From: Candidatus Leptofilum gracile
Lineage (GTDB): Bacteria; Chloroflexota; Anaerolineae; Promineifilales; Promineifilaceae
Assembly (NCBI GenBank): GCA_016713825.1
Contig: JADJOJ010000001.1
Span: forward strand, 558,001-622,000
Length of the DNA stretch: 64,000 nt
Direction of reading: 5' to 3'
The notes under the pieces were generated by a model. It saw nothing but the letters and a program-made list of their open reading frames with translations, was not told the origin of the DNA and made no database searches. Below, piece by piece: positions 15,523-23,682 of the stretch. Position numbers and translations under genes: made by a program. The first letter of the stretch is position 1, and every line of letters begins with the position of its first letter.

Positions 15523-16432
15523 ATGCGTAAACATCTGATTGAAACAAGCGGTTTGACGGTGTATTACGGCCGTCACCGCGGCATCGTCAACGTGGATTTG
15601 ACCGTTGAGCAAGGGGAGGTGTTTGGCTTTCTTGGCCCCAACGGGGCGGGCAAAACCACCACCCAGCGGGTGCTGCTAGACATTATTCGGCCCACGTCGG
15701 GCAAGGCGACCATTTTTGGCCTGGATTGCCAGACGCAGGGCGTGGAGATTCGCAAGCGGATTGGCTATCTGCCTGGAGAATTGGCGCTGTACAAAAACAT
15801 GAAGGCGAGCCAGTTCTTCAAGATGTACGAATATCTGCGCAGCGAAAATGGCAGCCAGGGATATTGGCAAGAGCTGGCCAAGCGGCTCGATCTGGACGTC
15901 AGCCGCAAAATCGGCAATTTTTCGCGCGGTAACAAGCAAAAAGGTGGGCATTGTGGCGGCGTTCATGAACCGGCCCGACCTGCTCATCCTCGACGAGCCA
16001 ACCGGTGGTTTAGACCCGCTGGTGCAGCAAACGGTGCTGGAAATGGTGCGCGAGGCGAAGGCAGACGGCCGTACCATCTTTTTCTCCTCCCACATTTTGC
16101 CCGAAGTGCAGGCGGTGGCCGACCGGGTGGGCATCATCCGCGATGGCCAGTTGGTGACCACCCAGCGTGTAGAAGAGCTGATGACCCAGCGCGTCACGCG
16201 CCTGAGCCTGGGATTTGCCGAACTACCGCCCGCCGACGCGTTCCAGATGGCGGGCGTAACGGAGCTGAGTCGCGGGGAGCGGGATGTACTGCTGGAAGTG
16301 CAGGACAATCTGGCTCACGTGCTGGCGGTGGCGGCGGAGAACAATATTCAGCATATTGAAACAATGAATGTGAGTCTGGAAGAAATCTTCCTGACCTATT
16401 ACGGCAAGGGGAATGGAGGCAATCATGTTTAG
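15523..16432 (+). CDS. ABC-2-type exporter ATP-binding protein, with a +1 frameshift
   Basis: A nucleotide-binding subunit of about 302 residues. Walker A is GPNGAGKTT, the signature region is FSRGNKQK (LSGGQ-equivalent), Walker B is LLILDEPTGGLDP and the H-loop is SSHILPE. The reading frame changes at 15939-15946: upstream codons read to NKQK, and downstream codons resume as VGIVAAFMNRPDLLILDEP one base later. One extra base, most simply a G in AAAAAGGTGGG, explains it. Both halves are well conserved with no other damage, so a sequencing error is more likely than a pseudogene. ATG 15523 has GGAGAAG upstream. The stop overlaps the permease start by 8 bases. Confidence 0.85.
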
Positions 16433-17243
16433 GTTACTGTGGCAAGAGTTACTTTTTCGGCGCAGCGCGATTATTAGCTGGAGCCTGGGGCTGTGCTTTT
16501 TCCCGCTGGTGTACATTGCCATCTACCCCTCCGTGGCGGACCAAATGGCTGGTTTTGCCGATCTGGAACTTTACCAGGCACTGGGCATGAATTTGGGCAG
16601 CTTTGGCGATTGGGTCGGCTCGATTTTGATTGTGTTTATGCCCCTGGTGGCGGCCATCTATGGCATCATCAACGGCACGGACACATTGGCGGGTGAGGAA
16701 GAAGACGGCCGTCTGGAAATGGTCGTTACGCTGCCCCTGCCCCGCTGGCAAATTGTGACCGCCAAGGCGATTGCTTTGGCAATTTCATCGTTCATTATGT
16801 TTGTGGTGGTGGCGGTGGTTTCCCTGCTGGTGTTTCAGGCCATCCAAAGCCAAATCGACACGGAAATGGTGGGGACGGATATGTTTACGGCCGTTCTGCT
16901 GGCCTGGCCGCTGGTGTTTGCCGTGGGCATGCTGAGCCTGTTTTTGGCCGCTTTTTGCGCCAACCGCCGAATTGCCTCGATCATTGCCGCCGCCGTGTTG
17001 GTGGTGAGCTACTTCGGCAGCAATCTGGCGGCGTCTACCACCGCGTTGGAGCCATTTGAGCCGTTTTTCTTGTTTACCTATTTGGATGCGTCGGGAACGG
17101 CCGTTATGGAAGGTCAGGCGGCGGGGGATCTGTTCGTTCTGCTGGCCGTGGGTTTGGTGAGCTTTGCCCTGGCCCTCTTCTTCTTCCAGCGCCGCGACCT
17201 GACGGTGGGGCTGTGGCCCTGGCAGCGGGCAAGGGTTTCGTAA
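16425..17243 (+). CDS. ABC-2-type exporter permease
   Basis: A 272-residue membrane protein with six hydrophobic segments. The first loop contains NGTDTLAGEEEDGRLEMVVTLPLPRWQIVTAKAIA, the cytoplasmic coupling motif typical of ABC-2 (bacitracin/antibiotic-type) permeases. ATG 16425 follows GGAGG at 6 bases and overlaps the end of the ATPase gene. With the ATPase and the GbsR-like regulator it forms a three-gene exporter unit. The substrate is unknown; drug, peptide or lipid export are all possible. Confidence 0.85.
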   Translation: MFRLLWQELLFRRSAIISWSLGLCFFPLVYIAIYPSVADQMAGFADLELYQALGMNLGSFGDWVGSILIVFMPLVAAIYGIINGTDTLAGEEEDGRLEMVVTLPLPRWQIVTAKAIALAISSFIMFVVVAVVSLLVFQAIQSQIDTEMVGTDMFTAVLLAWPLVFAVGMLSLFLAAFCANRRIASIIAAAVLVVSYFGSNLAASTTALEPFEPFFLFTYLDASGTAVMEGQAAGDLFVLLAVGLVSFALALFFFQRRDLTVGLWPWQRARVS

Positions 17244-17313
17244 TCGGTAATCCGTTATCGGTAATCGGTGAACGGAATACCGTTCACCGTTCACGGATTA
17301 CCGCTCACCGGTG
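17240..17313. repeat. Tandem-word hairpin, GTAATCGGTAATCC family
   Basis: GTAATCGG/GTAATCC/GTTATCGG/GTAATCGG on the left and CCGTTCACCGTTCACGGATTACCGCTCACC on the right. It sits between the convergent exporter permease and SnoaL-like genes. Relatives lie at 23618-23680, 39953-39996 (inside a gene) and 46175-46241. Confidence 0.8.
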
Positions 17314-17703
17314 ATTTGTGCACGTGAACGACTTTCCAACCAGCCGCGTCCTTAACCAGGACGCGGCTTTCGTTGTGGCTGCGGTGCTGGATGCCCGCCC
17401 CGGTGGCCGTGGAGAGCATGAAGGTGTAGGAGACAACGGCCGTAACCACCCCCGACCCCTCACCATAAATCTGCACCCGTGGCTCCCACAAATCGTAGCG
17501 AAAATCGCCATCGGTGCCCGCCCAGCTGTGGTCAATCATGAACAGGTGAAAGTCCAGGCCATCCTGCCGGTGCGGCGTGACAAACCATTCGTACAGCGAT
17601 AAATCTTCGGCCGTGGTTGCTTTGTAAGTGGCCACATCCCTGCTGAAAATGCTCTGAATATGCCGGTGCAAAAAATCCCAAATTTCTTGTTCTAAATCGT
17701 CAT
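17291..17703 (-). CDS. SnoaL-like / DUF4440 family protein, start probably frameshifted
   Basis: About 136 residues: DDLEQEIWDFLHRHIQSIFSRDVATYKATTAEDLSLYEWFVTPHRQDGLDFHLFMIDHSW, ending SRVLVKDAAGWKVVHVHKSPVSG. This is the NTF2-like fold used by DUF4440 and CaMKII-association-type domains; function is unassigned. An ATG at 17701-17703 overlaps the stop of the DUF433 gene as ATGA, the natural coupled start, but its frame hits TAG after two codons. One missing base there would join it to DDLEQE. The alternative is an in-frame ATG at 17764 inside the DUF433 gene. The 3' end lies in the hairpin at 17240-17313. Confidence 0.65.
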
Positions 17704-17912
17704 GATATGCTCTCAGTTCTGTACAAGATACAGGCTTGAATATCAGCAGAAGTAAGTCCTTCATACTCTTCCAAAATTTCCTCATAAGTTGCGCCATGTG
17801 CCAGCAGATTGAGAATATAATCAACCGTTAGGCGTGTCCCTCGCACAACTGGCTTACCCATCATAACTGCCGGATCTGCCGTAATTCGCTGTAACAACTG
17901 TTTGTCCCTCAA
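17700..17912 (-). CDS. DUF433 family protein (antitoxin-like, orphan)
   Basis: A 70-residue protein: RITADPAVMMGKPVVRGTRLTVDYILNLLAHGATYEEILEEYEGLTSADIQACILY. This is the DUF433 winged-helix pattern, with the hallmark GKPVVRGTRLTVDYIL. DUF433 proteins are usually the first gene of a pair with a DUF5615 PIN-like nuclease. That partner is missing here, and the next gene is a SnoaL-like protein overlapping by ATGA. The start is TTG 17912, after a GGAG-containing stretch. It is likely a stranded antitoxin or a stand-alone regulator. Confidence 0.8.
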   Translation of the reverse strand: MRDKQLLQRITADPAVMMGKPVVRGTRLTVDYILNLLAHGATYEEILEEYEGLTSADIQACILYRTESIS

Positions 17913-17919
17913 GCTTGGT

Positions 17920-18175
17920 CTCCGTCCTCAAAAATATTGCTCAGCACTTAACAATTCGCTAGTTTTTTGCTTATCCCTGGTCCAGACGTTGCAGCGCCAT
18001 GCACGCGCTCGTCAAAGGATTTAAAGTCCGGGGATGTTTTGCAGGGCTTGATTGCGGCCTCGACGATGCTCAAGCCCAGCCCGGTGCAGAAGTCGAATGC
18101 CCACGCCACCCACGCCGATCACCAGGCTGCTATCTTCAATTTTCAGAATGGTTCCACTCAGCGAAGCTATCATAT
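17920..18175 (-). pseudogene. Possible remnant of a histidine-kinase ATPase domain
   Basis: On the minus strand one frame reads TGLGLSIVEAAIK, resembling the G2 box of histidine kinases, and another reads IEDSSLVIGVGGVGI, resembling the D-x-G-x-G-I box just before it. The spacing is too short and the frames differ, with stops around them. This could be a decayed kinase fragment or coincidence. Nothing else was seen in the 266-base gap. Confidence 0.25.
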
Positions 18176-18178
18176 ATT

Positions 18179-18505
18179 TTAACCTTGAGCCGCTTGAATA
18201 GCGGGTTCCACAACATCCCAGACTGCTTCTGGATGTTTGGCCGCCACTTGAAGTAAAACTTTGGCCGCGCCGCGTGGACTACGCCGCCCCTGCTCCCAAT
18301 TTTGCAAAGTTTTGACGCTAATGCCCAACAATGCCGCAAACTCAGATTGCGACAGTTCATATCCTTCACGAATATGTTTTACATCCGGCGCTTCTAAGGC
18401 AAAGGTGCGAGACGCCTCTTTTTCACCGCGCAAAATTGCGCCGCCTTCACGTACACTTTCTAGTAGTTCAGCAAATAAATCATCATTCATATACGCTTCG
18501 CTCAT
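18179..18505 (-). CDS. Helix-turn-helix antitoxin (HigA/NadS-like)
   Basis: A 108-residue XRE-type protein. Residues about 45-85 form the HTH (IREGYELSQSEFAALLGISVKTLQNWEQGRRSPRGAAKVLLQVAAKHPEAV), preceded by a short N-terminal part (LLESVREGGAILRGEKEASRTF) typical of NadS-like antitoxins. It overlaps the RelE-like toxin gene by 4 bases (ATGA), in toxin-first order as in higBA. It should bind the toxin and repress the shared promoter at 18849-18878. Confidence 0.88.
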   Translation of the reverse strand: MSEAYMNDDLFAELLESVREGGAILRGEKEASRTFALEAPDVKHIREGYELSQSEFAALLGISVKTLQNWEQGRRSPRGAAKVLLQVAAKHPEAVWDVVEPAIQAAQG

Positions 18506-18819
18506 GGATACATTTCCTCAACAGTTTGTCTCAGCAACTTCAATTGTGCGGGGGACAAATTATCTTGCATATTCTTGGGATAAACCAGCAACATCAAAAG
18601 GCGTTCCTGAGCTACGGCCCAATAATAAATGACGCGAATCCCGCCTCGTTTTCCTTGCCCAGTCAATCCCCAACGCACTTTTCTAAGACCACCACTTCCC
18701 GGAATAATTGCTCCCAAGTTTGGACGGTTAGCCAGTTCAGCTTGCAAATGCCGGTACGCCTCATCCGCAAGAATCTTCTGAATCTGTTTGGTAAACACGG
18801 ATGTTTCAACAATAACCAT
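18502..18819 (-). CDS. RelE/HigB-type toxin
   Basis: A 105-residue protein: FTKQIQKILADEAYRHLQAELANRPNLGAIIPGSGGLRKVRWGLTGQGKRGGIRVIYYWAV followed by LLMLLVYPKNMQDNLSPAQLKLLRQTVEE. The G-L-R-K-x-R-W and GGxRVIYYW blocks are those of RelE-family mRNA interferases of the HigB/NadS-linked type. It is the first gene of a two-gene toxin-antitoxin module. ATG 18819 has GCGAGGATGCG just upstream. Confidence 0.87.
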   Translation of the reverse strand: MVIVETSVFTKQIQKILADEAYRHLQAELANRPNLGAIIPGSGGLRKVRWGLTGQGKRGGIRVIYYWAVAQERLLMLLVYPKNMQDNLSPAQLKLLRQTVEEMYP

Positions 18820-18848
18820 CGCATCCTCGCAACGATGATAGTGCGTAA

Positions 18849-18878
18849 ATCATACGCCAATGGGGGATAAATTGTCAA
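18849..18878 (-). promoter_or_regulatory. Predicted promoter of the toxin-antitoxin pair
   Basis: On the minus strand, TTGACA (18873-18878), 18 bases, TATGAT (18849-18854). An ATGAT-N9-ATCAT inverted repeat overlaps the -10 box (18835-18853) and is a candidate antitoxin operator. Confidence 0.7.
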
Positions 18879-18901
18879 TTCTGGCACGAAAATTGGCGGA
18901 A

Positions 18902-19390
18902 TCAATCGTACAGGTTTTCAAACCGCTGGTAATGGTAATGGGTAATGGCCACCGCCAGGCCGTCGGCGGCGTCGTCGGGGCGGGGCGTTTCTTCCAGGTC
19001 CAGCAGGTTACGCACCATCATCTGTACCTGGGCTTTGTCGGCCTTGCCGTAGCCAGTGACCGCATCCTTGATTTTGGGCGGCGAGTATTCACCGATGGGC
19101 AGCCCGGCGTTGGCCACGGTAAGCAGCAGCACACCGCGCGCCTGCCCCACCGTGATCGCCGTGGTCACGTTACGGCCAAAAAAGACTTCTTCAATGCCCA
19201 CGCTGTCTGGCTGAAATTCATCAATGAGTTGTTGTAATTCCTGGTGGATTTGCTGCAAGCGTTGGGGCATGGGCATGTTGGCGGGGGTGGAGATGACGCC
19301 GTAGGTAACGGCCGTAAATTCCCCATCTTCCACATCCACAATGCCGTATCCGGTGGTCGCCGTGCCGGGGTCCAGACCCAAAATACGCAT
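18902..19390 (-). CDS. ruvC: Crossover junction endodeoxyribonuclease
   Basis: A 162-residue Holliday-junction resolvase. The acidic active-site residues are in MRILGLDPGTATTGYG (D7), VGIEEVFFGRN (E68 region) and RPDDAADGLAVAITH. SPPKIKDAVTGYGKADKAQVQMMV is the RuvC DNA-contact block. Length is normal (about 160-175). It follows yebC on the same strand, the widely conserved yebC-ruvC pair; ruvA and ruvB are not in the window. The region just before the ATG is the AATTGTGA hairpin at 19394-19472, so no clear ribosome site is visible. Confidence 0.95.
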   Translation of the reverse strand: MRILGLDPGTATTGYGIVDVEDGEFTAVTYGVISTPANMPMPQRLQQIHQELQQLIDEFQPDSVGIEEVFFGRNVTTAITVGQARGVLLLTVANAGLPIGEYSPPKIKDAVTGYGKADKAQVQMMVRNLLDLEETPRPDDAADGLAVAITHYHYQRFENLYD

Positions 19391-19393
19391 GAG

Positions 19394-19472
19394 GAATTGT
19401 GAATTGTGAATTGTGAATGACGAATTGTGAATCAGTTAACTATTCACAATTAATGATTCACAATTCACAATT
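19394..19472. repeat. Tandem-word hairpin, AATTGTGA family
   Basis: GAATTGTGAATTGTGAATTG plus a fourth AATTGTGAAT copy on the left; TATTCACAAT, GATTCACAAT and TCACAATT on the right. It occupies the whole yebC-ruvC gap and abuts the ruvC start. Confidence 0.85.
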
Positions 19473-19474
19473 AC

Positions 19475-20224
19475 CTACGCTGCTTCCATCGCAGCGATCG
19501 CTTCATCGCTGATTTCCAGCGTAGAGTAGACGTTTTGCACGTCGTCCAAATCTTCGATGATTTCAATGACGCGCATCACCTGAAGCGCATCCGATTCGCC
19601 CAGCTCGATGGCGTTGTTTGGTTCATACACCATGCTGGCCTCCTCAACCATCATCCCTGCGCCTTTAATCGCTTCACGCACAGCCTGGAAGTTTTCCAGC
19701 TCGGTGTACACTTCGGCCGTTTCGCCAAACTGAATATCGTCCGCGCCAGCGTCAGCTGCCACCATGAACAGCTCATCCTGATCAACGTTGCCACCGACAG
19801 CAATGTACCCTTTGCGGGTAAATTGCCAGGCAACCGAACCAGATTCAGCCATGTTGCCACCGTTTTTGCTCAGGGCATGGCGTAAATCGGCCACGGCGCG
19901 ATTTTTGTTGTCGGTAACCACCTCAACGAGCAAGCCAACACCGTTGGGCGCGTACGCTTCGTACATCAGCTCAAACAGCTCACTGCCTTCCAGCTCGCCA
20001 GTACCGCGTTTGACGGCTCGCTCGATGTTGTCTTTTGGCATGTTATTGGCTTTCGCCTTATCCATAGCCAGGGCCAGCCGGGTATTAAACGCGGGATCGC
20101 CCCCGCCGCCTTCCCGTGCGGCAATTGTTAATTCTTTGGTCAGCTGGGTAAAAATTTTGCCGCGCTTTTTATCTGTAGCTGCCTTTTTATGCTTGATAGT
20201 GGACCACTTGGAATGTCCAGACAT
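19475..20224 (-). CDS. yebC: YebC/PmpR family transcription/translation regulator
   Basis: A 249-residue protein opening MSGHSKWSTIKHKKAATDKKRGKIFTQLTKELTIAAREGGGDPAFNTRLALAMDKAKANNMPKDNIERA, which is nearly the family consensus. Proteins of this family act as DNA-binding regulators, and some relieve ribosome stalling. Length matches the usual 240-250. ATG 20224 has GGAGAG 6 bases upstream, and a strong -10 box TATAAT with a TG extension lies at 20284-20289 on the minus strand. It precedes ruvC. Confidence 0.95.
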   Translation of the reverse strand: MSGHSKWSTIKHKKAATDKKRGKIFTQLTKELTIAAREGGGGDPAFNTRLALAMDKAKANNMPKDNIERAVKRGTGELEGSELFELMYEAYAPNGVGLLVEVVTDNKNRAVADLRHALSKNGGNMAESGSVAWQFTRKGYIAVGGNVDQDELFMVAADAGADDIQFGETAEVYTELENFQAVREAIKGAGMMVEEASMVYEPNNAIELGESDALQVMRVIEIIEDLDDVQNVYSTLEISDEAIAAMEAA

Positions 20225-20283
20225 AGTAACTCTCCAACATTTATTACAAATTTCAATCCAAATACTTGGGATGCCGAAGGCGT

Positions 20284-20292
20284 ATTATAGCA
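20284..20292 (-). promoter_or_regulatory. Extended -10 promoter upstream of yebC
   Basis: TGCTATAAT on the minus strand, with only a weak GTTTTC-like -35. An extended -10 of this type often works without a good -35. Confidence 0.5.
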
Positions 20293-20398
20293 CAGTCACA
20301 GGGGGTGAAAACAGTGCAGGTTGTTGCCTAAGGTTGGTCCAATCTTGGATGCAACGGACAGGCCGCTGTGGGTGGTTAGCAGAGTGGGCTCGGCTGGC

Positions 20399-21244
20399 CT
20401 ATTCGTAAGCGGTTTCGGGCAACGGCCGTTTCCACCCCGTCGCCAGCGCCCCACCCACCTTACCCTGAGCCACCGCCGCCTTCAGGTCGCCGCTGCGCCA
20501 AAATTCGGCCAAAAAGTAAGCAATAAACGCATCGCCGCAGCCGACGGTGCTGCCCTGCACGGGGATGGCGTCTACGTTGTAAAACCATTCTTGCGGTGTG
20601 GAACGGCCGTCCCACACCCACACCCCGCGCGACCCCAACGTCACCACCAGCAGCTTGCCCAAATCAAACACAATTTGCCGCAGCTGAGGCAGCAGCGGAT
20701 CGTCCAGCGCCCCTGGCCAGCCGATGAAACCCAAATCCAGCACGGGCATCGTTTTTACAAATTGTTCCAGACTAAAATGGCGAAAATCGAGAAAATCGGC
20801 GGAGCGGAACGGCCGTTGCCACACCCCCTTCTCCGCCAGCCGATGCACCTCCCGCGCCACGCTGTCCACCAGCACGGCATGCACCCGCGCCGCCTGAGCC
20901 ACAGCCGCTTCCTCGGCAGGCGTCAGCCGGAAATCGGCCAGCACGCCTTCCACAAAGTTGTCCATGTAAATTTGCCCGTCGGGCAAAAAGGCGATGTCGA
21001 TGGAGGGGGTACGGCCGTTTCCCACCAGGCTCTCTGGCAAATGAGCAATCTCATGCCGCTGAAAAAACGCCTGAAACAGCTGCACGCCATCCGGCCCAAG
21101 GCGCGTGAGGAAAAGATGCGGCACTCCCAGCTGCCGCCAATGGTACGCCATGTTCAGGCAGCCACCACCGGGCAGGATACGGCCGTCTGCCTTGTAAATA
21201 TCCAAACTCGCCGCCCCCAACAAAATCGTCTCCGCCTCAGCCAT
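20399..21244 (-). CDS. PfkB-family carbohydrate kinase
   Basis: A 281-residue ribokinase-fold kinase. LPGGGCLNMAYHWRQLGVPHLFLTRLGPDGVQ is the N-terminal substrate-binding block (G-G-x-x-x-N). The C-terminal catalytic block reads VQGSTVGCGDAFIAYFLAEF, where the usual G-A-G-D-A becomes G-C-G-D-A with the catalytic aspartate kept. It phosphorylates a sugar or nucleoside; a preference cannot be assigned. Slightly short for the family (about 300). It ends in or near ordinary sequence; the start is flanked by the hairpin at 21265-21340. Confidence 0.83.
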   Translation of the reverse strand: MAEAETILLGAASLDIYKADGRILPGGGCLNMAYHWRQLGVPHLFLTRLGPDGVQLFQAFFQRHEIAHLPESLVGNGRTPSIDIAFLPDGQIYMDNFVEGVLADFRLTPAEEAAVAQAARVHAVLVDSVAREVHRLAEKGVWQRPFRSADFLDFRHFSLEQFVKTMPVLDLGFIGWPGALDDPLLPQLRQIVFDLGKLLVVTLGSRGVWVWDGRSTPQEWFYNVDAIPVQGSTVGCGDAFIAYFLAEFWRSGDLKAAVAQGKVGGALATGWKRPLPETAYE

Positions 21245-21264
21245 TTCCTTCCTCCAATAATTTT

Positions 21265-21340
21265 AGGACGCGGATAAACGCGGATTTACGCTGATCTTTT
21301 TAAATCCGCGTCATCTGCGTTCATCCGCGTCCCATTTTTT
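21265..21340. repeat. Tandem-word hairpin, GACGCGGATAAACGCGG family
   Basis: GGACGCGG-ATAAACGCGG-ATTTACGC on the left; GCGTCATCTGCG-TTCATCCGCGTCC on the right. It lies between the divergent kinase and MFS genes. A close relative lies at 36189-36265. Confidence 0.8.
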
Positions 21341-21381
21341 ATTATCCTCCAGCGGAAGTCGCCGCGATGACCGGTAAACAT

Positions 21382-21387
21382 TACAAT
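21382..21387 (+). promoter_or_regulatory. -10 box 6 bases before the DHA2-type MFS start
   Basis: TACAAT at 21382-21387, then TGCCCA and the ATG at 21394. This would give a leaderless transcript. Confidence 0.45.
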
Positions 21388-21393
21388 TGCCCA

Positions 21394-22803
21394 ATGGAAA
21401 ACACCAAACCACAACCATCCGCATCGGCCCAAATTGAGAATCCCAACCAGCTTCTCTACGCGCTCATGATCACCGCCATTATTTTACCGCTTTCGGAATG
21501 GATGCTTTCGGTCTCGCTGCCCATCATCCGCGATGATTTTGGCATTGCGGCGGATTCGGCCGCCTGGATTTCCACGGCGTTTACGCTGCCGTTTATGATG
21601 TTGATGCCGGTTTACGGCCGTATCAGCGACAGCCTCAGCCGACGACGCCTGCTCATCCTGGGCATCTGCATCTTCACCACAGGCTCGCTGTTGGCCACCT
21701 TTTCCACCAGCCTCACCAGCCTCATGGTGGCCCGCGTCATTCAGGGCGTGGGCGTGGCCGGGCTACTGCCGCTCTCTCTGGCGCTCATCACCGGCGTGTT
21801 TCCCCCGGCACAGCGCAGCCAGGCGATGGGCTTGTGGAGCACCGTCGGGCCAGTGCTGGGCATCATTAGCCCCATTTTAGCTGGGTTGATTGTGGCGACT
21901 TGGAGTTGGCGCGCCAGCTTCATCCCCGGCACGCTCATTGCCTTCGTCAGCATCCTGGCCATCTTTTGGATGACCCCAGCCACAACCCGACAAGTTCAAT
22001 ACAAATTCTTAAAAAGTTTCGACTGGATTGGGGTCGTCTTGCTGTCGGCCACGCTCATTTCGCTTCTCTTCTACTTTTCCAGCCGCCCCATCACCGGTCG
22101 GCCTGCGCTGCAAGATTGGCGACTGTTTTTGGGCACTGTTCTCTTTCTGGCGCTTTTCATTCGCCACGAAAACCGCAAAACCAACCCGTTCATCAATCTG
22201 CAAATTTTCAAAAATCGCGCCTTGGTCACCGGCTCCGTGAGCGCCGGGCTGCGCATGTTGACCCTGGGCGGCGGGCTGGGCTTCCTCATGCCACTTTACC
22301 TGGCAGACGTGATCCAGCTAGACCCCACCCGCTCTGGCTTTTACCTGATGGTGAACCCGGTGGCGATGACGCTGTTTGTGCGGTACGGCGGCCGTTTGTC
22401 GGATCGATTTGGCAGCCGGATGATTGGCATTGTGGGGTTTGGGATGATTACGGCCGTTATGCTCATCTTCTCTCAACTGCCCAGCAACGCCGCCCATTGG
22501 CTCATCGTGCTGCTGCTGTTCCTGTTTGGCACCGGCACCGGCCTGATGCTGGCCATGCTCCACCAGGCCTCCCTCGACACCGTACCCACCGCCGACCTGG
22601 GCACGGCCTCTGGCATTTACAGCATGATTCGCTTTCTGGGGGCCGCCTGTGGATCGGCGTTTGGCGGGGTGCTGCTCCAGTTTTACCTGGACCAAAGCGG
22701 CACCACGCAAGTTGCCGCCTACCAACACGTCTTCCTCTGGTTTGCCGGATTTGCCATCTTGGGGCTGCTCATCTCCACCTTTCTGCCCCAAACCACCCCA
22801 TAA
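21394..22803 (+). CDS. DHA2-type (EmrB/QacA) drug:proton antiporter, MFS
   Basis: A 469-residue inner-membrane protein with about 14 hydrophobic segments, the DHA2 arrangement. Motif A is PVYGRISDSLSRRRLLILG, and the motif-C region is LGIISPILAGLIVATWSWRASF (G-x-x-x-G-P-x-x-G-G-like with WRASF). Substrate is probably amphipathic drugs or metabolites. ATG 21394 (MENTKPQ) is chosen over the longer frame starting at 21367, because it follows the TACAAT box and gives normal length. It has no adjacent membrane-fusion protein, as expected for a single-membrane (monoderm-like) cell, but that is only suggestive. Confidence 0.87.
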   Translation: MENTKPQPSASAQIENPNQLLYALMITAIILPLSEWMLSVSLPIIRDDFGIAADSAAWISTAFTLPFMMLMPVYGRISDSLSRRRLLILGICIFTTGSLLATFSTSLTSLMVARVIQGVGVAGLLPLSLALITGVFPPAQRSQAMGLWSTVGPVLGIISPILAGLIVATWSWRASFIPGTLIAFVSILAIFWMTPATTRQVQYKFLKSFDWIGVVLLSATLISLLFYFSSRPITGRPALQDWRLFLGTVLFLALFIRHENRKTNPFINLQIFKNRALVTGSVSAGLRMLTLGGGLGFLMPLYLADVIQLDPTRSGFYLMVNPVAMTLFVRYGGRLSDRFGSRMIGIVGFGMITAVMLIFSQLPSNAAHWLIVLLLFLFGTGTGLMLAMLHQASLDTVPTADLGTASGIYSMIRFLGAACGSAFGGVLLQFYLDQSGTTQVAAYQHVFLWFAGFAILGLLISTFLPQTTP

Positions 22804-22808
22804 ACATA

Positions 22809-22856
22809 ACCGCAGAGAAATTCAAAAACTCCGCGTTCTCCGCGCGCTTTGCGGTA
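22809..22856. repeat. Hairpin, CCGCAGAG/CTCCGCG.. family
   Basis: CCGCAGAG at the left and CTTTGCGGT at the right, with CTCCGCGTTCTCCGCG between. It lies between the convergent MFS and unknown genes. Confidence 0.55.
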
Positions 22857-22860
22857 AAAA

Positions 22861-23601
22861 TTACAAGCCAGCCAGCGGATTGGCCCGCTCTGGCCCCAAA
22901 GCCAAAAACTTGTCGTAGCGCACTTCGATGACTTTGCTCATTTGCCAGAACGCTTCCACGGAAAGATGGGCGCACCCTTCTTTGTGGTACCAGCCTTCGC
23001 GGTTGGGCAGGCTGGTGATGAGCGCGGGGTCGTGTACGGGCACCACCGCCGGGTTCAGGCAAAAGCCGGGCGACAGCGGATCGCGGATTTGGAATAAATA
23101 ATTGCCGCGAAAGCCTCTGGCACGGGGCAGTTCGTGAGTTTGGCCGTCGGTGAGGTCGGTGAGCGGGGCGGGGGTTACTTCGGTATCCACCACCTCCGGC
23201 CATTCATCATCATCCACCAGCTCGGCAATCACCCGCCGCACCGAGATGTCCTGGTAATGGTTCATCGCCGTGTGGGGCTGCTCGTAGTCGGCATCGTACA
23301 CGTTGCTGATGTTGTCGTCGTAGACGTTGCCGCAAACGGCCGTTAAAAACCGCACCAATGCCGGATTCCCCCGCAAAAAATGCCGGTACGCCGCCTCATA
23401 CTCTTGAATGGCTTCGCTAAATGGAACGCTTTTCCCCCGCACGATGTAGTGGATGCGCCAGTTTTGGGGGCCGAAACGGCCGTTCAGCACCTCCCGCCAC
23501 TGCGCCTTGGCCAACCCCGCGTACCCCGGCGTCCCCACCGGAATCCACACTTCTTTTAGAAGATCCGCCTGCTCAGGTTCAAGTTCCTGCCACCAGTTCA
23601 T
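22861..23601 (-). CDS. Conserved-looking protein of unknown function
   Basis: A 246-residue soluble protein that I do not recognise. It opens MNWWQELEPEQADLLKEVWIPVGTPG. It contains WRIHYIVRGKSVPFSEAIQEYEAAYRHFLRGNPALVRFLTAVCGNVYDDN and ends with SLPNREGWYHKEGCAHLSVEAFWQMSKVIEVRYDKFLAL. The paired Trp/Tyr/His/Cys-rich end suggests a folded enzyme or binding domain. There is no signal peptide or membrane segment. Codon use and the two ACGGCCGT palindromes match the neighbours. The start ATG sits after a CAGATG stretch with no obvious ribosome site, close to the hairpin at 23618. No partner gene. Confidence 0.75.
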   Translation of the reverse strand: MNWWQELEPEQADLLKEVWIPVGTPGYAGLAKAQWREVLNGRFGPQNWRIHYIVRGKSVPFSEAIQEYEAAYRHFLRGNPALVRFLTAVCGNVYDDNISNVYDADYEQPHTAMNHYQDISVRRVIAELVDDDEWPEVVDTEVTPAPLTDLTDGQTHELPRARGFRGNYLFQIRDPLSPGFCLNPAVVPVHDPALITSLPNREGWYHKEGCAHLSVEAFWQMSKVIEVRYDKFLALGPERANPLAGL

Positions 23602-23617
23602 CTGATCCGTTTTTCTC

Positions 23618-23680
23618 GTAATCGGTGAACGGTAATCGGTAATCGGTTTTACCGTTCACCGATTACGGATTACCGATTAC
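23618..23680. repeat. Tandem-word hairpin, GTAATCGG family
   Basis: GTAATCGGTGAACGGTAATC-GGTAATCGG on the left; CCGTTCACCGATTAC-GGATTACCGATTAC on the right. It lies between the unknown gene and the nucleoside importer permease. Confidence 0.85.
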
Positions 23681-23682
23681 CA

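Noticed and set aside
17344..17370. Strong inverted repeat (GCCGCGTCCT/AGGACGCGGC) looking like a terminator of the exporter permease
   Set aside because: It lies inside the coding region of the SnoaL-like gene (RVLVKDAAGWK), and the T-run is poor.
17445..19305. The accessory island and ruvC lack ACGGCCGT, suggesting recent transfer
   Set aside because: Longer gaps without the palindrome occur in clearly native genes (about 26816-28962 in the nucleoside importer), so a 1.9-kb gap is not evidence of transfer.
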